Below are positions 11,562 to 21,936 of a stretch of 64,000 nucleotides of DNA, piece by piece. The notes beneath the pieces are model-generated. The model was not told the DNA's origin, searched no databases, and saw only the letters and a program-made list of their open reading frames with translations. The stretch's first letter is position 1; every line of letters begins with the position of its first letter. This DNA is from Mesostigma viride (taxonomy: Eukaryota; Streptophyta; Mesostigmatophyceae; Mesostigmatales; Mesostigmataceae). The position numbers and the translations under genes were made by a program. The DNA is taken from contig RPFO01001848.1 of assembly GCA_009746045.1 (NCBI GenBank), positions 80,875 through 144,874 of the forward strand, in the 5' to 3' direction.

Positions 11562-12011
11562 CGGATTTCTCTGAAAATAGTTTCTTATAATGGGCGAGAA
11601 CGAACGCCGCAATCGAAGTGTTCCTGACGGCGGCAAAGATTACGTGGCACGCTCTTGGGGTTCCAGTTTCGCTGGCATGGCCGGCGACTAGGGCCGTTTT
11701 TAGCGGATGATAATCAGTTTGGATTTTGTAACTGGGTGATTAGTTACGGGCAGTTTTCGTTGTTGTTCAGGCGGTTAAAAAGGTCGTATTTATAAGGCCT
11801 TTTAATTTTGTATGCTGGCCTGAAACTGCCTTTGATTGGCGACTAGTGTGTGTAGTTAAAAGTTCTGACTCGAATCATTTTGCTGACATTTCGTAGTTGC
11901 CGGTCTGACATTAGTTGTGTCAGTAAGGCTGGGATTTTTTTAGGGGCGTTGCCATGTAGCGTGTTGTGTCGTCTTTTTAGGGACCTTGCGAGGAAGGGGA
12001 AGGTCTTTTTT
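11559..12011 (+). repeat. Duplicated unit A, copy 2
   Basis: Second copy of 10078-10530. Confidence 0.9.
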
Positions 12012-12044
12012 GTTGCCCACCCACCCTCCCTGTGTTTTGTTGTC

Positions 12045-12172
12045 TTGGGGATTCGCAAACTTTGCTCGGAGAACTGCAAATGGCAGGGGACGCCATTTTG
12101 CTGTCCATTTTAAGCGACCACTTAATGTTTTCAATAAGAAGTTGGTGGAGTGGGAGCAATGGATACACGAAT
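12045..12172 (+). repeat. Duplicated unit B, copy 2
   Basis: Second copy of 11434-11561, ending 45 bp before the open frame of the transposase-like gene. Confidence 0.9.
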
Positions 12173-12216
12173 GGATTTTGTTATGCTGGTCGTGATGGCA
12201 TGCAGCACGCGAACGG

Positions 12217-15200
12217 GTGGGAGTTTTTGCCCTTGCGTCCGGTCGTAAAGGATTCAGTGCAATTAAGTTGAACACCGGGACCAAGCAGCCAACTGGCGCA
12301 AAAAGGGTTTTCGGAGATGAGAACCAGAATCCAGCGCAGCCTGAAGCCAAGGAAGTCAAGCGGCCGGGAGAATACAAAAAAGCCAAGAGGGTTATTATTG
12401 GGGAACTTTTCGCTGACAAGGCGTTTGAAGCGGCTCAGGCGATGACAAAACCCGAGGGGCGGGGGCCGGCATTCAAGGAGATGATTGCTGGCTTTAACGC
12501 TAGGGCCTCTAAACTAGGTGAGGGGGATTATCATGAGGAGGCGAAAAATCTTTACAATCAGGAGCGGATGGCAGAACTGAACAGGTTCTGGGTGGCTCGG
12601 ATTAACGGCTTTTTTGATGGCCTTACCAAAAGCGACCCAGACAGAGACGTCAGGATGATGCTGATGTCCACGCTTTACTGTGGTGACGACTTGGAGAAGG
12701 AGTTTTCGGCCGCGGAGTTGGAGAAGCTGACGGGGATGGACGCCAAGAAGATTCGCGGAATTCGCGCGATTCGAAGGCAGCAGAAGCTGGACTACCTCAG
12801 ACACGCGCAGGCTCGCAAGGGGCGCCCTTTGCCGCAATTCGTGATTGACGCGATAGTGGACGCGTGGATACACGATGATGAGTCGCGCGCCTCCTCCCAG
12901 ATGAAGGATGTCAAGTGCACTTACAGCAGGGAGGCCGGTCGTGGCAATCGCGGGGTGCTCGTCGCCGTTGAGGGAGCGCGCTATTACATGACCTCCCAGG
13001 AGGACATGTACGATCACTTTCTCCACAAGCACGCGTACTGGAACAAAAGGAGTGACAAGTATGATAAGGAGGTGGGCATTCACGTGGGCTTCACGACCTT
13101 CTGCAAATACGCGCCCGATTGCATCAAGGGCAAGTGGAAGGAGAGGAACCTGTGCGCGTGTGAGAAGCACGTAACCATGCAGTCGGCCGTGGGGGCGTGG
13201 ACTAGGCACTGCGAAGCACGGCAGGAACTGCCAGTGTGGCAATGAGTGTGCGGGATGCTCCAAGTACAGACTGCCGGACGGTACTTGCGGAAGGTTCAAA
13301 GCCGTTCACACGAAGGACTGGATCAAGCACTTTCACTGCCCGGTGTCCGCCGAGGAGGCTGAAGGCAGGGTTAATGGGCTGCGTGAAGGGGGCGGAATGG
13401 GCGGGGGGATGGAAGGGGAAGAGGGGGAGGGGGAAGATGAATGGCGGGGACGGGACCTGGAAGACCTCGACATTTGTGAGAGGCTGGTGGAGGACGAAGA
13501 TGGGGTGCCGAGGACGGAGAGGGTTCACCGCATACTGAAGATGGCGTGTGTGGAGGGGTTCTGTCCTGAGGAATCATGCGGCATCCATAACTGGGTGCAG
13601 TGTGATCGGGACAAGAATTCCACGGAGATTCTGAATTGGTTCAAGTTCGAGATGGTGGAGCAGACTGTGACCCGAGGGGTGGGGGTGAGTAGGTTTCGAT
13701 TTTATTTCTCCGTTCAAATGTTGTTTCTGAGCTATCTGCTCATTTTATAGTTATGTTGCGGCGGGCTCAAAGGGGGCCGATCTGCCGCCTGTAGCGTAGC
13801 TCTACCGTACGTCACCTACACCATGTTAGGTGCTTGTTGTTACTTAGGACTAGAGAGAGAAAGGGACCGGCGGTGCGCCGGTACTAGTGCCTACTGGCAA
13901 CCGTGCCCGCCCTTGATTGAGGGGGGCGCCGCGCCTTGAGACATGTGCTTTGTTTTCCATTTTCACACCGTACTTAGAGTGGTGTGGTGAACGTAGGGAG
14001 GCCTTTTTGCAGCTTTTTTTTTGCAGCTTCGCAACTTGATCCCAGCATTTGCTGGCAAGGTCGGCTGGCCGCTATGGCGGCTGCGCTGAATGTAAGACGA
14101 TGCTATCGGCCTCTCCGGGCGTGGAGAGGCCTGGAATAAAAGTCTTTATGATCGCCACCTACCGTTACAGGCCACGGTAATGGTTGTTGGGTGGGGGGCT
14201 CTACGATTTGAGTAAAAGGGTGTGATTTCCGGCGCTGGGCCCACTGACGATTCCCCTCTACCCCTGGGTGCGGCAAGCAGCTTCCTGACACTGGGGAAGC
14301 TGCGTTTTTAGTCGGACAACGTCAGGGAAGGAGCCATACAGGCCAGGGCCAGCGGCTACGGTGGAAAGAATCACAGGTGGAGGCGAATCTGCCTTAAACG
14401 TGGAGATGGCTAGCGCGGGGTGCCAGGGTAGCCCATAACTACCAGGAGCCTGACAGCGGACCCGATCTCTCGGCCTGTGGCCAGACGGGAGTTTCGGGGA
14501 GGATGCGGGGCTGGAGCGAATCTTGGTGGGAGGAGCGCGCTCTTCATAATTGCCCAGTTTTTCAGCAAAGGCAGCGGCTGCCGTGGGTCGGGGGGGGGTC
14601 CTGTCGGCATGGGGAGGTCGGCAGGCACTCTGTACCCTCTCGGCGCTCCGGCGAGCAGGCCCCTTCTGCCCTTGGCGATAAGGGAGAGGTGGGAAGCTGC
14701 GGAAAACCGTGGGTATTCATGCGCACTTACAAAAAATCTGGTTAAGAAATTCTACAGCGCCTGGCAAGCCTGGAAAAAAATTTTCCCCTCGCGGGGGGCG
14801 CGTGAAAACGGCAAAGGCAAAGCGGAGCCCGCCGCCTTTGGGCGGGCGTAGCGGAGAATATGCGTTAACCTTAGCAAAAAGGTTTCCGCATAAAAAGTAT
14901 AAGCATTAGCTTGTACAACTTAGAACCGGCGCGGCGCGGAAGTCATGGGTTCGAAACCTCGTGGGGACAGTGCCGAGTAGGGATTAGTTGGGAGGATCCG
15001 CCGGGGCACCGGTCGGACCTAATTAATCGCCTAGCGAGGTAGATATCGGACCTTCCCGGGATTAATATCGAATCAGTAATTCGATATCGAATTAGTAACT
15101 CGATGCGGAAGTAAACCCTAGTTAGGGAGCCGCTTAATATTCCGCCCCAACGCGCAAAGGTTTTAAGTTGTACAAGCTAATGCTTATACTTTTTATGCGG

Positions 15201-16527
15201 AAACCTTTTTGCTAAGGTTAACGCATATTCTTACATCCTGCGCAGGATGTAAGAATATGCGTTAACCTTAGCAAAAAGGTTTCCGCATAAAAAGTATAAG
15301 CATTAGCTTGTACAACTTCAACTGCCGATGTTCTACAAAAAGTCAAACCCAATAAAGGTATCTCTGCAGAGAGACCCTATATACTGTCCATGGGTTGCTT
15401 TTCTTTTAGGTATGAAATTTCGCTTGTTCTATCGGTATGAAGGGGTCTCTCTGCAGCTATACCCTATGTCGAATTTTGATCACTCGATGTCTTGTCGTAT
15501 GTTGTTATTATGATTCGAATGGGGTCTCTCTGCAGCTATACCCTGTGTCGAATTTCGATCACTCGATGTCTTGTCGTATGTTGTTATTATGATTCGAATG
15601 GGGTCTCTCTGCAGCTATACCCTGTTTCGAATTTTGATGACTGTATGTCTTGTCGTTTAATTTATTTTTTTTTCGGAAGGGGTCTCTCTGCAGCTATACC
15701 CTGTTTTATTGGTTTATGGTCAATTTTGCTAACTTGAACGGTATTCTATTTGTTCTAACTATTTTATGACAGGACGTCGAGTCCGGCCGACGCGCGGAGG
15801 CGGAGGAGGTGCCTGGCATCAAGCAGGTGCATTGGTGGCGACTGGACAAGTCCGACCCTGGCCTTTTGATGATGAGGCGCTATTCCTGCTACTGTCCGCC
15901 CTGTTTGGCTGGGCGGTTTGAGGGATGTCGAAGCGAGTGGTCGTTTATCATCGAGTTCAATGATGCAGGAAGCTCGATGAAAACTGTCCGTTTGCTGCCA
16001 CCGAGCCAGCCCAACCCTCCGGTTCGCATGGTGACGCGGGGGGAGCAGCTGAAGGACAAGCGGGAGGCGATGGGCCGGCAGATGAGACTCCACGACTACA
16101 GTATGTGGCAGTTCCATCGGACAAGGACACGGATCACGATCCCATCCACCCGTTCTGGTTGTCTGAGGTGGTAAGCGAAGCCGGGCCAATCGTGTTAGAC
16201 GAGAACTTCGAGAGGTGGGTCGAGGGCCGGAACGGACGAGAGAAGGAGCTGTTCCTAAGTTGCCGGGAACGGCATTCTTCCCGTTCGGATTTGGAAGCGG
16301 GATAAGCATGAACCCCTGCATTTTACGCTCAACGTTGAGGATTGGCCACCGTCACGCCAGCCCGAGCTTGTGAATTGCTATCTCTGCGTCGCTCCGGCTC
16401 TCCGGCTAGAAGCACGCATGCGCAGCGACGGAATGTGTGCCAACATCAGGATGAGCAAGGAGCTCGACAAGTGGCTTACTACGCTGGTGATCAAGGATGA
16501 AGCCCCGGAGGGGCCGGCACCGACTTA
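12217..16527 (+). CDS. Cysteine-rich transposase-like protein, one predicted 2.1-kb intron
   Basis: Exon 1 runs 12217-13684. The donor GTGAGTAGG is at 13685, the acceptor ATGACAG ends at 15772, and exon 2 is 15773-16527 (TAA). The splice joins codons in phase 0. Exon 1 encodes a basic N-terminus, a helical middle and a Cys region (VGFTTFCKY, ERNLCACEKH, RHCEA, CGNECAGCS, DGTCGRFK, DWIKHFHC). Exon 2 opens with VPGIKQVHWWRL and CYCPPCLAGRFEGC, then HPFWLSEVV. This order of FxTFC, CxCxxH and a terminal CFCxxC-type block recalls a family of uncharacterised, probably transposon-derived animal proteins that I know only by pattern. The DDE-type core expected between them is not visible. There is one frameshift near 13232 and others near 16170 and 16250-16290. 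No ATG is near the frame start (upstream TGA at 12193, first ATG at 12442), so an upstream exon is likely. Confidence 0.55.
14855..15231. mobile_element. Hairpin MITE with 67-76 bp inverted ends and tRNA-like loop
   Basis: The arm at 14855-14931 (AATATGCGTTAACC to TTGTACAACTT) recurs inverted at 15165-15231. The 233-bp loop contains ATGGGTTCGAAACCTC at about 14944, matching the pol III B-box GGTTCGANNCC. The element sits inside the intron of the transposase-like gene. Confidence 0.8.
15165..15318. repeat. Perfect 154-bp palindrome
   Basis: Positions 15165-15241 are the exact reverse complement of 15242-15318, with no spacer; the centre reads CATCCTGCGCAGGATG. Each half is one arm of the MITE at 14855-15231 plus about 10 bp, so the palindrome arose by adding a third arm. 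Confidence 0.95.
15442..15702 (+). repeat. Four tandem copies of a 79-bp unit carrying the GGGTCT palindrome
   Basis: GGGGTCTCTCTGCAGC starts at 15442, 15521, 15600 and 15679. Units one to three share a spacer with CGATGTCTTGTCGTATG. It lies in the intron, just upstream of the acceptor. Confidence 0.9.
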
Positions 16528-16810
16528 AACTAGTAATAGGGGTCTCTCTGCGGGTAGACGCCCTAGTTTCGGCTCGTATTATCTAGATAGTGGGGCTTCA
16601 GTAGGGTGTAAAAAGGTGCCCGCATATATTGTTTATATTTTTCGAGATCTTCCTGTGGTCAAGTTTATGGATAGTTGATAATTTTTTGCGGCCTTCAATT
16701 AACAGTTATTTTTTACTGCAACATAATTTTATGCTGTATATTTAAATAATGATAAGGATTTCGATATTTTTTGCACAATCTATTCAACAAATGTTTCTGC
16801 AAATGTCGAG

Positions 16811-17029
16811 AATTTATTGCTCCACCCCCACAAAAAAATCGTTCCGGAACTGTTCGAAGAGAATAGCAATGACAGGATTCGAACCCGGGTCCACATTGAT
16901 GTTCGGAGTGAGGTAGGCCACCCATCATGTTCCGCACTCAAATCTGGCTCGTGTCCGATTCCTGGCAGTGCTCTTCGCTTCGAACACCTCCGGAACAAGT
17001 TTTTTGTGGGGTTGGAGCATTGAATAAAT
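16811..17029. mobile_element. Hairpin MITE with about 50-75 bp inverted ends and tRNA-like core
   Basis: TTTATTGCTCCACCCCCAC at the left and its diverged complement at 16990-17028 form the outer arms. Imperfect pairing continues inward through GTTCCGGAAC..GTTCGAAGAG and AGCA.TG.CAGGA. On the minus strand the core reads CCCGGGTTCGAATCCTG (16892-16876), an exact B-box, preceded by GGTGGCCTACC. There is no coding sequence. Confidence 0.7.
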
Positions 17030-17266
17030 ACTCAGTTGCCGGGTACAGGCGTCATTCCGCCTAGTACAATTGCGTCACTGACATTTTTGTCTGGGTACGG
17101 TACGAACCATTAACGCAATTTTTAATATCTAATTGCCGCTGCTCTTGCTGAATTTTAACCGGAAGCTGAAAAAGGTGTCCGGTGAAGCGAATAGTAGTGA
17201 CTGGTGGTCGTGCCCTTCCATTACTCCTTATCGACAAATTTTGGGTTCTACCTGCAGAGATAACCC

Positions 17267-17788
17267 TTGCGCGTCTGGCTGTCGGGGTCGCTAATTTCCT
17301 CTCGATTGCAAGCAGCCAAGCTTGCCGTAAATTTAACACTGGCACAAATGGAGCAGAGCGATATTTTCGGTTCTCAGCATACCTATCTGATGGTCGACAA
17401 AAACGAGCACGCTGCAAACATCAGAATTGATGTCGAGTTGCTCGGACCTTCTGCACAGTGGGGTGCAGGTGTCATTGCGTTCGGCAATGGCATGATCGAT
17501 CTGGTGCCACCCGATTCAGATTTGAACCCTGCTTACCAACGCGTGCCTGACAATCAGGCGAGAGTGGTGGTGGAGAGCACGGAAATTCCGGGCTCTCCGG
17601 CAATGTATCAATGATGCGCCTGAGGGCTGAGGCCCAGCAGGAGTTCCTGGCTGCTGCGGAGAACGGCGGGGCCAAGTGGAACACCAAAATGTATACAGGC
17701 GAGCCTGCCAACTACAGGGGAGACCTGTACCAGGGAGTGTACTCCTTCGGCGATTTCGAGATCGATGGATGGGGCACCTTTTTCTAGG
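17267..17788 (+). pseudogene. Unrecognised coding remnant
   Basis: Two frames read as protein. The first runs to about 17600 (MEQSDIFGSQHTYLMVDK, then GPSAQWGAGVIAFGNG). The second runs about 17600-17788 to TAG (MMRLRAEAQQEFLAAAENG, then GEPANYRGDLYQGVYSFGDF). A frameshift near 17595 joins them. I do not recognise the family. Amino-acid make-up, with aromatic and Gly turns near the end, is that of a folded protein. It may be a downstream exon or a separate cargo gene of the island. Confidence 0.35.
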
Positions 17789-17828
17789 CGCAACGCCTAA
17801 GTTGTCAAATACTCGACAATGTCGAGTT

Positions 17829-17902
17829 TATGTGCACATATATATTCATTGAGAATGAAAAAATTACGGACATGTGCACATATATATTCATTGAGAATGA
17901 TA
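17829..17902 (+). repeat. Two 28-bp direct repeats
   Basis: TGTGCACATATATATTCATT plus GAGAATGA occurs at about 17831 and 17873, 42 bp apart. Confidence 0.85.
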
Positions 17903-18096
17903 GATTACGGAGGTGAGATAGGCATGCAACATAAGGAAAAACCCGATAACTGGGAGAATAACCCTGAAGAAATTAATAGTAATCTGACACAGACATCCAA
18001 GGATCACGCCAGCGGCACAAGGTACAACTAACTATACATCACAAAACTACACGCAGCAACAGCGCTGCCGGCCCACCATGCAGGCCTGGAAGGGAT

Positions 18097-18870
18097 CTAG
18101 ACCGCATGGGTCGCGACAAAGTCGGCCCGGGTGCGGCGGAATAACACATCAGCCACGGTGCGAGTGAGGGCGAGTGACAGGCGCTGCTGCCAATACGAGG
18201 ACCACGTGCGGGCCGACCACGGGGCGGTCTGACCCTCGAGGTCGAGGCGGTCTTCACGGCGCTGGCAGCACTCGTGGAAAAACTCCGCTGTCTTGGGGCC
18301 CATGGCCCCGAACTCCTCAAGGACAAAGGGGATGACCCGGTGGGGCCCCACATTGCCGTAGGAGGCAAACTTGTCGCGCTCAGCCACAGCGGCAGCAGCG
18401 CCGGCATCCACAGCCGCCCGGAGGATGTGGCGACCGGAAAGCGGCCGAGCCACGGAGACATCGATGAGCAGGTGGCAACCCTGCCCGTCGTAGTCAAGCA
18501 CGGTAATGTCGGGGCGGTGGTTGGGTGAGTAGAGGGCGGCCCCATCCGCGTCCTCGCACTTGATGGTGGAGTGGGGAAAGACCGACCGAACCATGGCACA
18601 CACCACCCGGAGGAGAGCGGTATGGAGATAGAGGAACCAGTTCTGGTTCTGCTGGCCACCCATGCACGCGATGTAGTGCGTCCCAGTAGTTACTATCCAG
18701 AGCAAGCCCGCAGCTGCCGCAGGACGCACCCGCCGTGATGAGAGGTTGCGGGGCAAAGAGCTGGTGGCGGAGAGCGATGGCGTAAAGGGCCGGAACCAGC
18801 GTGAACAAAGGGCTGATGGGGAGGGCGCGCAGGAATGCGGACCCCACGCTCCCCTGCACATATATATACT
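18097..18870 (-). pseudogene. LINE fragment: CCHC plus restriction-like endonuclease
   Basis: Minus-strand 3' part of a non-LTR retrotransposon ORF2. The visible order is SAFLRALPISP, LRHQLFAPQ, CGSC...THYIAC (a CX2C...HX4C finger, with a frameshift near 18690 just before the H), then RPDITVLDYDG...HLLIDVSVARP, the PD-(D/E)-type nuclease core, then GNVGPHRVIPFVLEEFGAMGP. The same modules occur in the plus-strand copy at 19741-20653, about 75% similar by eye. RT is absent. Such nucleases nick the target DNA for target-primed reverse transcription. Confidence 0.7.
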
Positions 18871-18875
18871 GATCC

Positions 18876-19593
18876 GCATTGCCTCCCTGCCTGCACGGAT
18901 GGGTGGCTGTGGTCTGACTCGTGCCGCCCGGCTGGCCCCAGCAGCATTTTTGGGCTCCGTCGCTCAGTCGTGGGCGGAAAGCTGCCGGCTCCTGCCCCTT
19001 TTGGCAACGGCAGCGCCTGACCTCCTGGACCCCAGCAGCCCTTTGCCCTTCGTCACCGCCATCCAGGAGGCCTATGCTGAGATCCAGCAGGCCTGTTCTC
19101 CCGTCCGTGCCGCTCAGGCAGTACAGCGCCACCTCCCTCGCGGCACTCCCTCGGTCACCTCCGTTCAATCTCCCGCCGCATTCCCTGCTCGCGTCATCCG
19201 GATAAACACCAGAAAACCTAGTACGCGGGTATTCTGCACACGGCTGATTGGATGGCTCTTTTCGTGGCTGGGGCCTCCCTCACGGCAGGTTACACGGCGG
19301 ACCGGGCGGAGCGGGCCAAGCCTCCTGGCCTACGGCGACGTCGGGCACCATCGTGTGGTGCCTTTGTCCTGGAGGAGTTTGGGGCCATGGGGCCCCTGAC
19401 CTCCGCCTTCTTCAAGGAGTGTTGCCGGCTCCGGGAGGACCGGCTGGACCTGGAGGGCCAGCGGGCCCCATGGTCGGCGCGGACCTGGACGTCATATTGG
19501 CGTCAGCGCTTGTCGGTGGCGCTGACTCGGGCCATGGCTGACATCATGCTCCGCCGTACGCGGGCTGATTTTGCGGTGCAGCAGGGCTATTAG
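18876..19593 (+). pseudogene. LINE fragment: RT thumb region joined to ORF2 C-terminus
   Basis: It begins with LPARMGGCGLTRAARLAPAA, the conserved block after the RT domain in LINEs of the R2/Dualen kind. It continues to RAAQAVQRHL and then jumps, after about 19250, to the C-terminal part (GDVGHHRVV to RADFAVQQGY, TAG at 19591). The zinc finger and nuclease core present in the next copy are deleted. It lies head to head with the minus-strand fragment ending at 18870. Confidence 0.65.
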
Positions 19594-19740
19594 GTTCCTC
19601 CCGTTAGGCGTTTCGATCCATTGGTCTTATCGTAGTATAGAGCTTTGACATGGCTCTGTATATAGGTTTATAGCTGGGCGTTTGGTTTGGTTTGAGTGAT
19701 TTCACTCTGCTGTAAGTAATTATATTTTTAATATATATAA
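19594..19740 (+). repeat. LINE 3' UTR tail
   Basis: From GGTTCCTCCCGTTAGG to a (TA)n-like end (TTTTTAATATATATAA). The same tail follows the copy at 20653 and stands alone at 28917-29022. Confidence 0.85.
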
Positions 19741-20653
19741 ACCCTCGGTCGCCTCCGTTCACTCTCCCGCCGCATTCCCTGCTCGCGTCATCGATAAACA
19801 CCAGAAAACCTACGCGGGTATTGTGCACACGGCTGATTGGATGGCTCTTTTCGCGGACCTCAACGCCCAGGGACGTGCGTGGCTGTTCTCGCTTTCCTTG
19901 CGGAGTGTGGGCTCGGCGTACCTTCGTGCTCTTCCCATGGCCCCCCCATTCGCCTTAGCTCCCAGCCACTACTCGGTGGCGCTTCGGCACCAGCTATTTG
20001 CCCCGCAGCCTCTTGTTCCGGCCGGGCGGCCTTGTGGTAGCTGTGGGCAGCCGCTGGATCCCACGGGGACTCACTACCTTGCCTGCATGGGGGGCCAACA
20101 GAATCAGAATTGGTATTTGTATTTGCACACTGTCCTCCTGACGGTGGTGCTCGCCATGGTTCGGTCGGTTTTCCCCCACGCGAACATCCGGTCCGAGGAT
20201 GCGGATGGCGCTGCCTTCTATTCCCCCAACCACCGGCCTGACATCGTGGTGCTGGACTTTGAGGGGGGTGGCCGGCATCTGCTTATTGACGTTTCGGTGG
20301 CGCGGCCCTTGGCTCTTAGCCACGTGGCTGGAGCCTCCCTCACGGCAGGTTACACGGCGGACCGGGCGGAGCGGGCCAAGCTCCTGGCCTACGGCGACGT
20401 CGGGCACCATCGTGTGGTGCCCTTTGTCCTGGAGGAGTTTGGGGCCATGGGGCCCCTGACCTCCGCCTTCTTCAAGGAGTGTTGCCGGCTCCGGGAGGAC
20501 CGGCTGGACCTGGAGGGCCAGCGGGCCCCATGGTCGGCGCGGACCTGGGCGTCATATTGGCGTCAGCGCTTGTCGGTGGCGCTGACTCGGGCCATGGCTG
20601 ACATCATGCTCCGCCGTACGCGGGCTGATTTTGCGGTGCAGCAGGGCTATTAG
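19741..20653 (+). pseudogene. LINE fragment: CCHC plus restriction-like endonuclease, best copy
   Basis: A 5'-truncated copy inserted directly at the tail of the previous one. The open frame from about 19811 reads through HTADWMALFADLNAQGR, SAYLRALP, the finger CGSCGQPLDPTGTHYLAC, RPDIVVLDFEGGGRHLLIDV (nuclease core with the D residues expected of a PD-(D/E)XK fold), and HHRVVPFVLEEFGAMG, to TAG at 20651. It would be the endonuclease half of an ORF2 protein. The frame is intact over 276 residues but lacks RT and any proper start, so it is not a working element. Confidence 0.7.
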
Positions 20654-20810
20654 GTTCCTCCCGTTAGGAGTTTCCATTGGTCTTATCGTAGTATAGAGAT
20701 TTGACATGGCTCTGTATATAGGTTTATAGCTGGGCGTTTGCTTTGGTTTGAGTGATTTCACTCTGCTGTAAGTAATTATATTTTTATAATATATATTAAA
20801 AGTATAATTA
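20654..20810 (+). repeat. LINE 3' UTR tail
   Basis: Second copy of the tail at 19594-19740, ending in TTTTTATAATATATATT. Confidence 0.85.
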
Positions 20811-20870
20811 TACTTATAATATATTTGAATATAATACAATACTTCCTATATTAATTCGGCCGGAAGTGGG

Positions 20871-21184
20871 GGGTGCTCGGAAGTGGTTATTCCGGGCAAA
20901 ATAGTGTGACGGACCGATTTGCCTCAGTGGGCAAAAGGTTCCGGCACTATTTAACCTAGCTAAAACCTGGCCTCGTGGAGGGGGGACGAAGAGCCCGAGA
21001 CATCCGCCTAGGCCGCTGAGCACGCAAATGATATTGCGCCGGAGCTGCCTCAGTGAGGATTCGAACCCCTGACCTCCAAGGTGCACAGGTTTTAGTTAGG
21101 TTAAATAGTGTCGGAACCTTTTGCCCACTGAGGCAAATCGGTCCGTCACACTATTTTGCCCGGAATAACCACTTCCGAGCACCC
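20871..21184. mobile_element. Hairpin MITE with 99-bp inverted arms and tRNA-like loop
   Basis: The arms at 20871-20969 and 21086-21184 pair nearly perfectly (GGGTGCTCGGAAGTGG to CTAAAACCTG). On the minus strand the loop reads AGGGGTTCGAATCCTCA (B-box, about 21069-21053). It is followed, not preceded, by GTGCTCAGCGGCCTAGGCGG (A-box/D-arm-like) and a CGGGCTCTTCGTCCC hairpin. The element interrupts the LINE endonuclease frame. Confidence 0.85.
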
Positions 21185-21218
21185 AAGTTAATTCGGCCGA
21201 ATTAACTTGGGTGCTCGG
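21175..21218. repeat. Perfect 44-bp palindrome at the MITE edge
   Basis: CCGAGCACCCAAGTTAATTC followed by GG and its exact complement, centred on GGCC. The outer 10 bp are the tip of the MITE arm and also fit the LINE coding sequence. Confidence 0.95.
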
Positions 21219-21936
21219 AATTGACCAGCTGGGGTTCGCCCATGTGTCGTACGGCGAGCGGGGAGCAGAGGAGACCGACGCCCCCGTTCCCGGTGCCGTC
21301 GCCGCCTCCGTAGTAGAACCGCCAGCCGTCGATGTCGTCAGCAGCGAGGGCAGTCGGTCCGCGGGCCGATGCAGTGCGCCTGTGTTCTTGGATTCCCAGG
21401 ATGGCGATATTATTGTCGATGCAGAAACCAATAAGATTGGAGACTCGATGGCACTGACAGTCGTCACTGCGCAGGCAGTGACAGCGGTCAGCGTCGGGCT
21501 GGAGCGTGCGGGCGTTGAAGGTGGCGATGACCAAGGGCGCGCGTTGACCGAAAAGGGGGGTGCAGGCGGGGGTGGGGCCGGAGATGGAGCAGGGTGGTGA
21601 TGGGGGTGGGGGTGGAGGTGGTGGGGTAGGGGGGGCGGGTTGAGGACTTATGCTTTCAATCACCGTTTCGATTCTTCCTGCCAACGCGTCCAGGCGACGC
21701 CGACGGTTGGCTCGGGTGGCCAGGTAGAATGAGTCTGCGTCTGCACGCATAAGATATGCGTGCAGTCTGAGGAGGTTTCGGAGGCGGCCGCGCGAGGCGG
21801 GGCGAACCTGGCTCACTGCCGACCCGTTGCTCTCTCTGTGACAGCCCGAGGGCTGCGAAGGCAAAGGGGCGGGAAGGGGAGTTAGGCAGATCCCACTGCT
21901 AGAGCCGCGGAGCCGCGGGGCGGCGAGCGTCGTCAT
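21202..21936 (-). pseudogene. LINE ORF2 start: APE-type endonuclease domain
   Basis: After a basic and proline-rich leader, the frame enters APLVIATFNARTL (the NxR/N active-site start of the exonuclease-endonuclease-phosphatase fold), then NNIAILGIQEHR (the QE catalytic glutamate block) and DDIDGWRFYYGGGDGTGNGG. It stops where the hairpin MITE begins. An ATG start at 21936 overlaps the preceding ORF by 38 bp in another frame, as is common in two-ORF LINEs. The enzyme nicks the target DNA. With RT missing it is a 5' remnant. Confidence 0.7.

Noticed and set aside
18746-18875. Start of the plus-strand frame before the LINE thumb block
   Set aside because: Antisense of the minus-strand LINE fragment; real plus-strand homology begins only at about 18876.
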